A stretch of 64,000 nucleotides of DNA. Source: Cyclobacteriaceae bacterium. Its GTDB lineage: Bacteria; Bacteroidota; Bacteroidia; Cytophagales; Cyclobacteriaceae. Both the position numbers and the translations under genes were made by a program. Below the pieces are notes generated by a model, which saw nothing but the letters and a program-made list of their open reading frames with translations, had not been told where the DNA came from and searched no databases. The number at the start of each line of letters is the position of its first letter. The first letter of the stretch is position 1. The stretch is from NCBI GenBank assembly GCA_016787565.1, contig JAEUUG010000003.1, positions 372,001-436,000 on the forward strand. The letters run 5' to 3'. This document shows positions 8,479 through 17,389 of the stretch, in pieces.

Positions 8479-10422
8479 ATGATTACCCGCGAAACCATAG
8501 ATGAAGTCAAAAACCGCATCGACATCGTTGATGTGATCAGCGACTTCATAGCGCTGAAAAGGGCGGGTCAGAATTACAAAGCCTTAAGCCCGTTTGCCAA
8601 CGAAAAAACGCCATCGTTTTTTGTCGTTCCGGCAAAAGGCATCTTCAAGGATTTTAGCAGCGGCAAGGGAGGTGATGCCATCACCTTTGTGATGGAGCAC
8701 GAGGGCATGAGCTATGTGGAGGCCATTCGGTTTCTGGCACAGAAGTATGGTGTAGAAATTAAAGAAGAGGCGGGTGCTAAAGATGAAGATGCCGGCCAGC
8801 GCAGTGAGCGCGATAGTTTGTACATCGTGATGAACTACGCGAAAGACTACTACAAAGAGCTGCTGTTTAGCAACGATGAGGGGAGAAGCATTGGGTTAAG
8901 TTATTTCCACGAACGTGGCTTTAATGACCGCACGATCGAGAAGTTTGAATTGGGGTATACCCTGAATTCGTGGGATCATTTCAGTAAGAAAGCAATCGAA
9001 CATGGTTTCAGCGAAGATATTCTGGAAAAATCCGGATTGCTGATCCGCAAAGACGATGGAAAAAAATACGATCGCTTTCGCGGACGGGTAATTTTCCCCG
9101 TTCACAACCTCTCCGGAAAAATTGTAGCGTTCGGAGCGCGCATCCTTACCAAAGAGAAAGATCAGCCCAAGTATATCAACTCTCCGGAAACGGAAATCTA
9201 CCACAAGAGTAATGTGCTTTACGGTATGTTCCAGGCGAAGAATGCCATTCGCAGGGAAGACTTCTGCTACCTCGTGGAAGGGTATACCGATGTGATTTCG
9301 CTGTATCAGGCCGATATCGATAATGCTGTTGCCTCATCCGGAACGGCCCTCACCGAAGAGCAGATCAAACTGATGCGCAGGTTCACCGAAAATGTTACGG
9401 TGTTATTCGATGGCGATGCTGCGGGTATCAAGGCTGCGTTGCGTGGTATTGATCTGGTGCTAAAAGGCGGACTGAATGTACGCATTGTGTTGCTACCCGA
9501 TGGCGAAGACCCCGACAGCTTTTCGAAGAAGATGGGAGCCACCGAATTGAAACAATATTTGCGCGAGCACACCAAAGATTTCATCTCGTTTAAGATTGAT
9601 TTGTATGCGGCCGATGCTTCTCGTGACCTGCCTGCCGGCCGACAGGATCCGATAAAAAAAGCAGAAGCCATTCGGGAGATTGTCAACAGCATTGCGCTGA
9701 TTCCCGATCCGATCAAGCGATCGGTCTACCTTCAGGAAACCAGCAACCTGCTGAAGATCTCAGAAGCCGTGCTGCTAACAGAGCTGAACAAAATTTTAAT
9801 TCAGGAAAAACGAAAGCGCGATCAGGATCGTCAGCGCGATGAACCAAAAGAACCGGTAGAAACCATACCGGATATTTCAACACCTGAAGCCAGAACTGAT
9901 ACCAATACCATGGTGCAGGCACAGGAGCGTGAAGCGATCAGGTTACTCTTGAACTACGCAGAGAGTCATTACGAAGATCAGCGACTGGTTGATTTCATGC
10001 TCACCGAGTTGGAAGAGGTTGAATTTGTCAATCCGGTACTCCGGGAAATCTATGAAACTTTCCGGCAAGCTGCTGAGCGTGGCCAAATCATTGACACGCT
10101 GTATTTCATGGAGCATAGTTCAGAACCAGTCAAACGGGCGGTGGCCGATTTAACCACGAACCGGTATGAGGTTAGTAAATTGTGGGGCGATAAATTTCAT
10201 ATTCAGATTCCGCACGAAAAGGAAGTTATTCACGAAGCTGCATATTCCAATGTGCTGCGACTGAAATTCAGACTGATTCAAAAATATATGGAGGATAATC
10301 TTGCTCAATTGAAACTGGCGACATCCGAAGAAGACCTGGAAAAGTATTTCTCCATTCATGAAAATTTAAAAAATGCCGAAAAAGAACTGGCGGTTGCGTT
10401 GGGTATTGTGGTGGCCCGATAA
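8479..10422 (+). CDS. dnaG: DNA primase DnaG with degenerate zinc finger
   Basis: The 647-residue protein synthesises RNA primers at replication forks. Residues 1-100 are the CHC2 region, but the metal ligands are gone: the usual C-P-F-H reads S-P-F-A and the usual C-F-G-C reads D-F-S-S (residues about 36-65). The TOPRIM core is intact, with VEGYTD and FDGDAAG. A C-terminal helicase-interacting region follows. Residues about 383-389 (DLPAGRQ) are an insert encoded by a palindromic element. The gene is divergent from mrp; a TATCTTTA sequence 10 bp before the ATG may be a -7 box. The primase assignment is certain; the loss of zinc is seen directly. Confidence 0.97.
   Translation: MITRETIDEVKNRIDIVDVISDFIALKRAGQNYKALSPFANEKTPSFFVVPAKGIFKDFSSGKGGDAITFVMEHEGMSYVEAIRFLAQKYGVEIKEEAGAKDEDAGQRSERDSLYIVMNYAKDYYKELLFSNDEGRSIGLSYFHERGFNDRTIEKFELGYTLNSWDHFSKKAIEHGFSEDILEKSGLLIRKDDGKKYDRFRGRVIFPVHNLSGKIVAFGARILTKEKDQPKYINSPETEIYHKSNVLYGMFQAKNAIRREDFCYLVEGYTDVISLYQADIDNAVASSGTALTEEQIKLMRRFTENVTVLFDGDAAGIKAALRGIDLVLKGGLNVRIVLLPDGEDPDSFSKKMGATELKQYLREHTKDFISFKIDLYAADASRDLPAGRQDPIKKAEAIREIVNSIALIPDPIKRSVYLQETSNLLKISEAVLLTELNKILIQEKRKRDQDRQRDEPKEPVETIPDISTPEARTDTNTMVQAQEREAIRLLLNYAESHYEDQRLVDFMLTELEEVEFVNPVLREIYETFRQAAERGQIIDTLYFMEHSSEPVKRAVADLTTNRYEVSKLWGDKFHIQIPHEKEVIHEAAYSNVLRLKFRLIQKYMEDNLAQLKLATSEEDLEKYFSIHENLKNAEKELAVALGIVVAR
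9627..9646. repeat. Palindromic element inserted in frame in dnaG
   Basis: The 20 bases read CCTGCCTGCCGGCCGACAGG. Sixteen of the 20 positions match their own reverse complement, with CCTG/CAGG at the ends and a GCCGGC core. They encode LPAGRQ, an insert in a poorly conserved linker of DnaG just before DPIKKAEAIREI. From general knowledge, LPAGRQ-like peptides encoded by such palindromes recur in Bacteroidota proteins, as if a REP-like element had inserted without breaking the frame. Only this copy was seen in the window. Confidence 0.65.
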
Positions 10423-10490
10423 GAACAGTAACCGGAAATTTAGTGTTAGTGAAAAAGATTTTAATATAGACAAACGCGTTAGGTAAGCAC

Positions 10491-11708
10491 ATGAGTGATA
10501 TTAAACTGAATACCATTGAAGAGGCCATTGAAGAAATCAGAAATGGCAAAGTGATTATTGTGGTGGATGACGAAGACCGCGAGAACGAGGGTGATTTTGT
10601 GTGCGCAGCCGAGAGCATAACACCCGAGATTGTCAATTTTATGGCTACCCACGGCCGCGGACTGATTTGTGCTCCCCTGATAGAAGATCGCTGTGTTGAG
10701 CTTGGTCTTGAACTAATGGTGGGCGCCAATACCGCAGCATTCGAAACTCCGTTTACCGTTTCGGTTGATTTGATAGGGCATGGCTGTACCACAGGTATTT
10801 CGGCACACGACCGGTTTAAAACAATTCGCGCGTTGGTCGATCCGGAAACGCGGCCCGAAGAGTTGGGAAAGCCTGGTCATATATTTCCGTTAAAAGCAAA
10901 ACGGGGTGGCGTGCTGCGCAGGGCAGGTCATACTGAAGCTTCTATTGATTTTGCACGACTGGCAGGTTTCAAACCGGCCGGTGTGTTGGTGGAGATCATG
11001 AACGATGACGGGAGCATGGCACGACTGCCGGATCTTGTAAAGGTTGCTGAACGATTCAACCTCAAACTCGTTTCGATTAAAGACCTCATCGAATACCGCA
11101 TTAAAAAAGAAACCCTGATTAACCGTGAGGTGGAGGTGGATATGCCAACAGAACACGGTCATTTTAAACTTGTCGCCTTTAAGCAGGTTAATACCAAAGA
11201 GGTTCACATGGCCTTGATTAAGGGAACCTGGGAAAAAGACGAGCCGGTGATGGTGCGCGTACACTCTTCGTGTGTTACGGGCGATATTTTTGGTTCGTGC
11301 CGGTGCGACTGCGGCTCGCAACTTCATCGTGCTATGGAAATGGTTGACCATCACGGCAAAGGCATTATCCTGTACATGAAGCAGGAGGGAAGAGGAATAG
11401 GGTTGTTGAATAAATTGAAAGCCTATAAACTTCAGGAAGAAGGATTGGATACCGTAGAAGCCAATGTTAAACTTGGTTTTGATATGGATGAACGCGACTA
11501 CGGTGTGGGTGCTCAGATTTTACGCGACCTGGGTGTAACCAAAATTCTCTTAATTACGAACAACCCTAAAAAGCGTGTAGGGTTAATGGGCTATGGTCTT
11601 GAAATAGTTGATAACATACCCATTGAGATTTCACCCAATCCGCACAATGAAAAATATTTGCGCACGAAACGTGATAAATTGGGTCATACTATATTGAGGC
11701 AAAAATGA
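10491..11708 (+). CDS. ribBA: Bifunctional 3,4-dihydroxy-2-butanone-4-phosphate synthase / GTP cyclohydrolase II
   Basis: The 405-residue fusion catalyses both entry steps of riboflavin synthesis in the cytoplasm. The RibB half (about residues 1-205) has [12 protein letters not shown], the acidic metal site, and [13 protein letters not shown]. The RibA half (about 210-400) has the zinc-binding cysteines in [18 protein letters not shown] and the GTP-binding [10 protein letters not shown]. Length is typical for RibBA. Its stop overlaps the start of the next gene (ATGA), so that secreted protein is probably translated from the same mRNA. No FMN riboswitch was recognised in the 68 bp upstream gap. 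Confidence 0.97.
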   Translation: MSDIKLNTIEEAIEEIRNGKVIIVVDDEDRENEGDFVCAAESITPEIVNFMATHGRGLICAPLIEDRCVELGLELMVGANTAAFETPFTVSVDLIGHGCTTGISAHDRFKTIRALVDPETRPEELGKPGHIFPLKAKRGGVLRRAGHTEASIDFARLAGFKPAGVLVEIMNDDGSMARLPDLVKVAERFNLKLVSIKDLIEYRIKKETLINREVEVDMPTEHGHFKLVAFKQVNTKEVHMALIKGTWEKDEPVMVRVHSSCVTGDIFGSCRCDCGSQLHRAMEMVDHHGKGIILYMKQEGRGIGLLNKLKAYKLQEEGLDTVEANVKLGFDMDERDYGVGAQILRDLGVTKILLITNNPKKRVGLMGYGLEIVDNIPIEISPNPHNEKYLRTKRDKLGHTILRQK

Positions 11709-12304
11709 GAATAAAATTGGTTTTACTTTTTACAGTTTGTTTCGGCAGCCTGCAGGCACAGGAGTGGCCATTTGAACTGTGGCATGAAGGAAAAATTGTT
11801 TTGCTGGAGGGTGATACGCTGAAAGGACTCGTTAAATATGATCTTCAGCAAGACCTGGTACAATACAATTCGCCCGATCAAAAAATTGAAGCTTTCACAG
11901 CACGGAAGGTTCTTTTCTTTGAAATCTTTGATGTCACCGTACGCAAGTATCGTCAGTTTTTTGCCCTTCCTTTTTCCACTACTTCAGGCTATCGGCCACC
12001 CGTTTTTTTTGAACTTCTGTCAGAGGGTAAACTTACGTTGCTTTCCCGCGAACAGTTGGAAACCAGAAGTTACAGTTCACCCTATTACATTGGCTCGTAC
12101 ACCCGTGTTGTTCTGGTCTATAAATATTATTTTCTTTTAGAGAATGGAACGATCGAGGAGTTTACCGGAAAGAAAAATGAGTTGATGGATAAGATGGGAA
12201 AGAAATCGGATGGCGTGGAGAGGTATGCAAAAGAAAACAAACTGAAGTACGATGAAAAATATGATCTCGCCCGAATAATTTCCTACTACAATTCATTATT
12301 TTAA
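11705..12304 (+). CDS. Hypothetical secreted protein coupled to ribBA
   Basis: The 199-residue product starts with a short signal peptide ([19 protein letters not shown]), so it is exported from the cytoplasm. The mature part begins with repeated beta-type strands ([27 protein letters not shown]), a pattern I associate with small Bacteroidota exported proteins annotated only as hypothetical. The tail is lysine-rich. The start codon overlaps the ribBA stop by four bases. Whether it has anything to do with flavins is unknown; coupling may only reflect genome compaction. Confidence 0.8.
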   Translation: MRIKLVLLFTVCFGSLQAQEWPFELWHEGKIVLLEGDTLKGLVKYDLQQDLVQYNSPDQKIEAFTARKVLFFEIFDVTVRKYRQFFALPFSTTSGYRPPVFFELLSEGKLTLLSREQLETRSYSSPYYIGSYTRVVLVYKYYFLLENGTIEEFTGKKNELMDKMGKKSDGVERYAKENKLKYDEKYDLARIISYYNSLF

Positions 12305-12401
12305 GTTGTCAGCGAGGAGTTCATCCGCTAACAAATTACAACACTACTCCACACGTCAACTCAAGTAAAAAATATTCAACTAAAATATTTCAACCTAAGC
12401 A

Positions 12402-13181
12402 ATGAGCAAACCTTTAATTCTGATTTCGAACGATGATGGCATTACATCCAAGGGTATTCGCACCCTGGTAAACGTGATGAAAAAAATTGGCGATGTTGTT
12501 GTTGTGGCGCCCGATGGCCCACAGTCGGGTATGGGTCATGCCATCACGGTAGGAGAAACGTTGCGCCTGGAAGAAAATTTTATTTTTGAAGGCGTGAAGG
12601 CCTTTGAATGTTCGGGTACTCCGGCAGACTGCGTGAAGATTGCCCGACATTTTGTATTGAAAGGTCAGCGCCAGCCCGATGTGGTGGTGAGCGGCATTAA
12701 TCACGGGAGCAACACCTCCATCAGTATTTTGTATTCCGGTACAATGTCAGCTGCTATTGAGGGGGCCATCGAAGGAACACCGGCTATTGGATTTTCGCTG
12801 TGCGATTATTCGCACAAAGCTGATTTTTCGCACACCGAAGAATACATTGAGAAAATCACACGTAAAGTGCTGGAGAAGGGCTTACCAAAAGGTGTGGCCC
12901 TGAATGTGAACATTCCGCCCAAGCGAAATGAAAACATAAAGGGAATTCGGGTTTGCCGCCAGGCGAATGCCAAATGGGTGGAAGAATTTGATCAGCGATT
13001 TGACCCGAATGGCAGGCGCTATTTCTGGATGGCCGGCAATTTTGTAAACTTTGATAAAGGGGAGGACAACGATGAGTGGGCTATTGCCAACAATTATGTG
13101 TCGGTGGTTCCCTGCCAGTTTGATTTAACAGCACATTCGGCCATTTCAGTTTTAAATGAAGATTGGGCTACACTTTTATAA
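12402..13181 (+). CDS. surE: 5'/3'-nucleotidase SurE
   Basis: This 259-residue phosphatase dephosphorylates nucleoside monophosphates and short polyphosphates. The N-terminus LILISNDDGITSKGI carries the two adjacent metal-binding Asp residues. SGINHGSNTSISILYSG and GTMSAAIEGAI form the rest of the active site. Length matches the family. The following START-domain gene overlaps its 3' end, suggesting one transcript. It lies 97 bp after the ribBA-coupled gene on the same strand. Confidence 0.96.
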   Translation: MSKPLILISNDDGITSKGIRTLVNVMKKIGDVVVVAPDGPQSGMGHAITVGETLRLEENFIFEGVKAFECSGTPADCVKIARHFVLKGQRQPDVVVSGINHGSNTSISILYSGTMSAAIEGAIEGTPAIGFSLCDYSHKADFSHTEEYIEKITRKVLEKGLPKGVALNVNIPPKRNENIKGIRVCRQANAKWVEEFDQRFDPNGRRYFWMAGNFVNFDKGEDNDEWAIANNYVSVVPCQFDLTAHSAISVLNEDWATLL

Positions 13182-13842
13182 TGCCATTGAGGTGATTTTT
13201 TTTCGTTGGTTGTTTTCTGTAGGGTTGGTTCTTTTTTTGTTTCAGTCGGGTTTTACGCAGTCGGATTGCATTTTGAAAAAAGATCAGGACAGTGTGCTGG
13301 TGTACACCTGTCATCAGCCCGAATCAAAAATCAAATCGATAAAAGCAAGTCTTACTGTTCGTGCTTCATTGTCTGAGTTGACGGCACGTGTTATGGATGT
13401 AAAATCCTACACTACGTGGCAATACAGAATTATTAAATCGGAAGTACTAAAAAATATTAACGAACGTGAATTGATTTTTCATTCGGAAGTATCCGCACCA
13501 TGGCCGGTAAGTAACCGTGATATGGTTGCGCATCTTACTGTCGAACAAGATAAATCTACAAAAGCGGTGACGATCACTATTGAGGGTGTTCCCGATTTTA
13601 TACCTCCCGTAAACAAGGATGTGGTTCGTGTTCAACAATCTCTTGGAAGATGGGTAGTCACACCATTACAAAACGGTGTATTGAAAGTGGAGTATACCTT
13701 TGTTATTGACCCGGGTGGAAGCATACCTTCCTGGCTTGTTAACATGGCCGCTGCAGAAGGTCCGAGTTATACCTTCCGACAATTCAGAGAAATTATGCAT
13801 ATGAATGCAACGCGTAAGAAAGCTGCGTTTATTGTAGACTGA
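13156..13842 (+). CDS. START domain-containing lipid-binding-like protein
   Basis: The 228-residue protein has an N-terminal hydrophobic segment (FFRWLFSVGLVLFLFQSGFTQ), probably a signal peptide, followed by a START-like fold. Recognisable features are YTTWQYRIIKSEVL, the conserved PWPVSNRDMV and the C-terminal VEYTFVIDPGGSIPSWLVN. START domains bind lipids or other hydrophobic ligands. The ATG used here overlaps surE by 26 bp. A GTG at 13192 would give a more typical signal peptide and is a real alternative. Ligand unknown. Confidence 0.85.
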   Translation: MKIGLHFYNAIEVIFFRWLFSVGLVLFLFQSGFTQSDCILKKDQDSVLVYTCHQPESKIKSIKASLTVRASLSELTARVMDVKSYTTWQYRIIKSEVLKNINERELIFHSEVSAPWPVSNRDMVAHLTVEQDKSTKAVTITIEGVPDFIPPVNKDVVRVQQSLGRWVVTPLQNGVLKVEYTFVIDPGGSIPSWLVNMAAAEGPSYTFRQFREIMHMNATRKKAAFIVD

Positions 13843-13903
13843 ATTTTAGATTTTAATCCTTCCACATCTAAGAAGGTTGGTACTATTTTTTATCAGACCT
13901 CAG

Positions 13904-14329
13904 TTATTTCCTTCCGTAGGTACTTTGTAAATGATGTATGGTGGCCTTTATGATGTTCACTAATTTCTGTTGATCAATATCTGTTAGCTTATTGACATAG
14001 ATACAGGCCTTCCCTATTTTGAATTTGCCCAAGCCTTCTAACAGATGTTCATGCTCCGGAAGTCCGGTGAAGACATAGAGCGAAATGGCAGCTTTGCGAG
14101 GGGAGAAGCCAATCAGAGGTGCATCACCTTCGTGTCCGCTTTCGTATCGGTAATGATATTTTCCAAAGCCAATGATGCTGGGCCCCCACATTCTGGGTTC
14201 ATATCCAGAAGTACGTTGCATCAAATCAAGTAATGCATAGCTGTCTTTTTGCTTTTGCTCGGTTCCGGCAAAAGCCTGAATAAAGTCCAGCACATTTTGG
14301 TCTGTATCGGTTGTTTTGTTTTTTGCCAT
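13904..14329 (-). CDS. DUF1801 domain-containing protein (copy 1)
   Basis: The 141-residue protein matches the DUF1801 (YdhG-like) pattern. After a short helical start comes LLDLMQRTSGYEPRMWGPSI and GFGKYHYRYESGHEGDAPL, then SLYVFTGLPEHEHLLEGLGK and KACIYVNKLTDIDQQKL. The biochemical role of the family is unknown. It is convergent with the START gene and starts the accessory zone, which holds three different DUF1801 proteins within 8 kb. It is a small soluble protein without signal or membrane segment. Confidence 0.88.
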   Translation of the reverse strand: MAKNKTTDTDQNVLDFIQAFAGTEQKQKDSYALLDLMQRTSGYEPRMWGPSIIGFGKYHYRYESGHEGDAPLIGFSPRKAAISLYVFTGLPEHEHLLEGLGKFKIGKACIYVNKLTDIDQQKLVNIIKATIHHLQSTYGRK

Positions 14330-14419
14330 GATCGTAGTTCGTTTAGTTGCCGCTGTACATCAATTCAGGTAGTTAATAAAAATATGATACACGCTTGCGT
14401 TGAAGAACAAAAACTATAT

Positions 14420-15406
14420 TCAGAGTACTGCTATTTTTTCTCTGTTGTATCTGCTTTTATACTCCAAAGGCGACATTCCTGTAATTTTCTTAAACACTTC
14501 GCGGAACGCTTTTACATCCGAATAGCCCACTTCATACATGACTTCGTTAACTGTTTTGCGATTTGTTTCAAAGGCCTTTTTTGCCGCTTCAATTTTAGCC
14601 CGTTGTGCATATTCAATCGGTGTGTTTCCCGTTGCTTTAATAAATCTTCTGTCAAAGTTACGCCTGCCAACAGCGTATTTGGACGATAAATCTTCAATGG
14701 ATATTTTTTCGTGCAGGTTGCTTTCGATATAGGTTTGAGCCTGCAAAATAATTTCATCACCGTGATTTTTCTGCCCCCTGAAGATAATAAATGCCGATTG
14801 GCTACTCCTGTCCATTTCAATTTGAAACACTTTGGAACAAAAAATAGCTGTTTCCCTGTCGTAATATTTTTCTATCAGGTAAATAATCAGGTTCAGAAAA
14901 GAATAAGCTCCACCATTTGTATAGATACCATTTTCATCCGTAATCAACCTGTCGGTTTGTACGTTTACATCAGGAAACCTTTTTCGGAAGGTATCAGCAA
15001 AAGCCCAATGCGTAGAGCAACTTTTCCCGTTCAGTAATCCTGTCGAGGCAAGCAAGAACGCTCCGGTGCAGATGCTTGCTATTTCAGCGCCATGTTTATA
15101 GTGGGTTGCAATCCAGTCAATTATTGGTTGGTTTCCGTTTATAGCGTTTTGATAATTATGGTTTAATGATGGAATTATAATAAGGTTGGTTTTGGTAATG
15201 GATGAAATGTGGGTGTGTGGTTTTACGCTGAACAAATTGTCATGGAAGTCAACTTGTTTTGAACTACCTGCCAATTCAATTTTATGTAATTCATCTTTGC
15301 CGTTATCCTTCCAATACGCATTGGCCCTGGTGAAAATCTTGTAAGCACCCACAATACTGCTTAAATTATTCTCGCCCTCAGGAACAACGATGGTAATATG
15401 TTTCAT
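14420..15406 (-). CDS. GlxA-family transcriptional regulator (DJ-1/PfpI domain plus AraC HTH)
   Basis: The 328-residue protein has an N-terminal DJ-1/PfpI-like domain (residues about 1-180), with the nucleophile-elbow region SICTGAFLLASTGLLNGKSC. The C-terminal AraC-type double helix-turn-helix (about 225-320) contains EKISIEDLSSKYAVGRRNFD and NEVMYEVGYSDVKAFREVFK. It is divergent from two SRPBCC genes. The shared intergenic region carries two TGTCCAAAT direct repeats and one inverted copy, which suggests it controls itself and those genes. The inducing ligand is unknown. Confidence 0.93.
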   Translation of the reverse strand: MKHITIVVPEGENNLSSIVGAYKIFTRANAYWKDNGKDELHKIELAGSSKQVDFHDNLFSVKPHTHISSITKTNLIIIPSLNHNYQNAINGNQPIIDWIATHYKHGAEIASICTGAFLLASTGLLNGKSCSTHWAFADTFRKRFPDVNVQTDRLITDENGIYTNGGAYSFLNLIIYLIEKYYDRETAIFCSKVFQIEMDRSSQSAFIIFRGQKNHGDEIILQAQTYIESNLHEKISIEDLSSKYAVGRRNFDRRFIKATGNTPIEYAQRAKIEAAKKAFETNRKTVNEVMYEVGYSDVKAFREVFKKITGMSPLEYKSRYNREKIAVL

Positions 15407-15414
15407 TAAAATTC

Positions 15415-15471
15415 TTTTGGACGAAGGTAGAAAACCATATTGTCCAAATCAACCCGTAATAATGTCCAAAT
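15415..15471. promoter_or_regulatory. Candidate GlxA/AraC operator: repeated GTCCAAA boxes
   Basis: Between the divergent glxA-like and SRPBCC genes there are two direct copies of TGTCCAAAT (GTCCAAAT at 15442-15449 and 15464-15471), 22 bp apart, about two helical turns. A third copy in opposite orientation (TTTTGGAC) lies at 15415-15422. AraC-family proteins bind direct repeats with this kind of spacing. Binding itself is inferred. Confidence 0.6.
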
Positions 15472-15534
15472 TACACGCATAGTGGGTCAGTTTCAGCCAC
15501 TACTTTCGTGATAGAATAAAAACCTTTTACAAGA

Positions 15535-15981
15535 ATGACAACGTCAGATTTTAGACTTACGCTGAAAACCGAGCAAACTCCACAGGAAGTATTTAACACA
15601 ATTATTAATGTTCGCAAGTGGTGGACCGGATATTACAATGAAGAATTTTTAGGTAGCACCGAAAGGCTGAATGATGAGTTTAGCTTCCGTGCAGGTGGAG
15701 GTGCGCATTACAGCAAACAAAAATTAGTCGAGGTAATACCGAACAAGAAAGTAGTCTGGCTAATTACAGATAGTGAACTTAGTTTTCTGAAGAAGAGAGA
15801 CGAATGGACAGGCACAAAAGTGATTTTTGAAATTACTGAAGTAGATAACAAAACTCATCTGAGTTTTACCCACGAAGGATTGACCCCTGAAATAGAATGC
15901 TATGACTCCTGCGCTTCAGCCTGGACACTGTACCTGGAGAATAAATTACAGCCCTTGATAAATGCAGATAGAACACGGTAA
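15535..15981 (+). CDS. SRPBCC (AHSA1-like) domain protein, first of a tandem pair
   Basis: The 148-residue protein is a single START/Bet v1-like SRPBCC domain of the AHSA1 type. It shows TPQEVFNTIINVRKWWTG near the start and THLSFTHEGLTPEIECYDSC near the end. Such proteins form a hydrophobic pocket, but substrates are rarely known. It is paralogous to the next gene (shared pattern WW, KLVEVIP, FTHEGL, ECYDSC, AW, Y) and divergent from the GlxA-type regulator, whose operator-like repeats lie in its promoter region. Confidence 0.88.
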   Translation: MTTSDFRLTLKTEQTPQEVFNTIINVRKWWTGYYNEEFLGSTERLNDEFSFRAGGGAHYSKQKLVEVIPNKKVVWLITDSELSFLKKRDEWTGTKVIFEITEVDNKTHLSFTHEGLTPEIECYDSCASAWTLYLENKLQPLINADRTR

Positions 15982-16033
15982 AATCTTTCGAGAATGGAAT
16001 TTCAATACACCTACAACTAAAGCAGCGGAAGAT

Positions 16034-16528
16034 ATGGATGGCAGAAATTTTACAACTTCTATTTTGGTTAACAAGAATACGACTTCAGCATTCAATGCAA
16101 TAAAAGATTTCCGTGCATGGTGGTCGGAGGAGATTGAAGGAAATACAGATCAACTCTATGAATCCTTTTTCTACCACTATCAGGATGTGCATTTGTGTAG
16201 ACTAAAACTCATTGAAAGTATTCCTGACCAAAAATTGGTTTATCAGGTAGTTGACAACCACTTCAGTTTCACCACTGACAAAACGGAATGGATTGACACC
16301 AAACTGATTTTTGAAGTAACGGAAGAAGGAGATAAAACCAGGGTGTTCTTTATGCACGAAGGATTAGTGGCGGAATATGAATGTTATGATGTTTGCAAAG
16401 ACGCCTGGACAAGCTATATACAGGGAAGTTTACAAAGTTTAATCACCACCGGACGGGGTAAGCCTAATCCAAAAGAAGGTGGACTTAATGCCGAACTAGT
16501 TGAAAAATGGGGACTACAAAAAAAATAG
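16034..16528 (+). CDS. SRPBCC (AHSA1-like) domain protein, second of a tandem pair
   Basis: The product is 164 residues from the ATG at 16034. The frame is open from 15962, but that start overlaps the upstream gene and adds a segment not shared with the paralogue. The domain runs from FTTSILVNKNTTSAFNAIKD through RAWWSEEIEG to MHEGLVAEYECYDVCKDAW, closely parallel to the upstream protein. The C-terminal extension GKPNPKEGGLNAELVEKWG is specific to this copy. The pair looks like a local duplication followed by divergence. Substrate unknown. Confidence 0.85.
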   Translation: MDGRNFTTSILVNKNTTSAFNAIKDFRAWWSEEIEGNTDQLYESFFYHYQDVHLCRLKLIESIPDQKLVYQVVDNHFSFTTDKTEWIDTKLIFEVTEEGDKTRVFFMHEGLVAEYECYDVCKDAWTSYIQGSLQSLITTGRGKPNPKEGGLNAELVEKWGLQKK

Positions 16529-16597
16529 AGGAATTACCAAATGTTAAAATAGGATAATGTTCCAACGAAGCCTCAGCCGATCTATGCGAAATTGATG

Positions 16598-16981
16598 TTA
16601 GCGGTTTGTTACTTTCATGGCATCATATTCTTTCACTTGTTTTTTGGTTGCAAGTCCTTTCCAGCTTTGTTCAAGTACTTCTCTTAGTAAATTTTTGTCA
16701 TACTTGTGTACCCACATGCAAATGTATGGATATGCTTTAAAGTGATCAGGCAAGTGAAAGATTTCAGGATGACTCTCCAAATAGTGGTCTCTCAGGTCAA
16801 ACGCCAGCCGGATGGGAATAAATTCGCCACTATCATGAAGACGACACATTAATTTGCCCCGAACTTTTACCGAGGGTGTTCCTTCGTGTGAAATGCTTTC
16901 TGCTGTGTCGGGAAAGGTTAGCGCAATATTCTTCACAACCTCAAAATCGGAGTAGTTAAAGTTTATCGGTTTGCTTTTCAT
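16598..16981 (-). CDS. MmcQ/YjbR family protein
   Basis: The 127-residue protein fits the MmcQ/YjbR (CyaY-like fold) family. Features include an N-terminal helix with ALTFPDTAESISHEG, then PSVKVRGKLMCRLHD, LAFDLRDHYLESHPEIFHL and a C-terminal WKGLATKKQVKEY. Family members are called DNA-binding, but the biological role is poorly known. One base separates its start from the stop of the preceding DUF1801 gene, so the two are surely co-transcribed. Confidence 0.87.
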   Translation of the reverse strand: MKSKPINFNYSDFEVVKNIALTFPDTAESISHEGTPSVKVRGKLMCRLHDSGEFIPIRLAFDLRDHYLESHPEIFHLPDHFKAYPYICMWVHKYDKNLLREVLEQSWKGLATKKQVKEYDAMKVTNR

Positions 16982-16982
16982 T

Positions 16983-17357
16983 TCAGCGCGTTTGAATTTT
17001 TATAACTCTCGTTCTGTATACGTCCAGTGCTTTTTGTAGAATGCTCTCAATTGTCTGAATGGGCAAATCGTTGTTCGGATCAACAGTAAAAATCTTCATT
17101 CTTGTACGATCGCCTTTTTTCAGTTCAGGGTGATCAAGGTATTTTCCTTCTACCATCAGCATGTAGGGGTGTTCAGTTTTTTTATCCGTCCATAAATAGC
17201 AGAACACCTTTTTCTTATAGCAGAAGCAGGGCATTCCCCATTTCTGCGTTTCCGTAATGTCTTTGTCCTGGTTGAGAATGATATCCCGCAAGGCAAGCAG
17301 GCAACTCTTGTTGGGTTCTTCTTTGTTCAGATAATAGACTTGATGTTCCTGAACCAT
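16983..17357 (-). CDS. DUF1801 domain-containing protein (copy 2)
   Basis: The 124-residue protein matches DUF1801. Residues ALRDIILNQDKDITETQKWG are followed by MPCFCYKKKVFCYLWTDKK and the conserved EGKYLDHPELKKGDRTRMKI, then helix QTIESILQKALDVY. It has no signal or membrane segment. It sits between the HMA-AraC regulator (32 bp upstream) and the YjbR gene (1 bp downstream), forming a three-gene minus-strand unit. Function unknown; identity with copy 1 is low, so this is not a recent duplication. Confidence 0.87.
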   Translation of the reverse strand: MVQEHQVYYLNKEEPNKSCLLALRDIILNQDKDITETQKWGMPCFCYKKKVFCYLWTDKKTEHPYMLMVEGKYLDHPELKKGDRTRMKIFTVDPNNDLPIQTIESILQKALDVYRTRVIKIQTR

Positions 17358-17389
17358 AAGGCCTTTGGGATTCTTTCGGAGATTATTCG

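Noticed and set aside
13858..13890. CCTTC/GAAGG hairpin followed by TATTTTTT after the START gene
   Set aside because: The stem has only five pairs and the T run is seven bases away, too weak to call a terminator.
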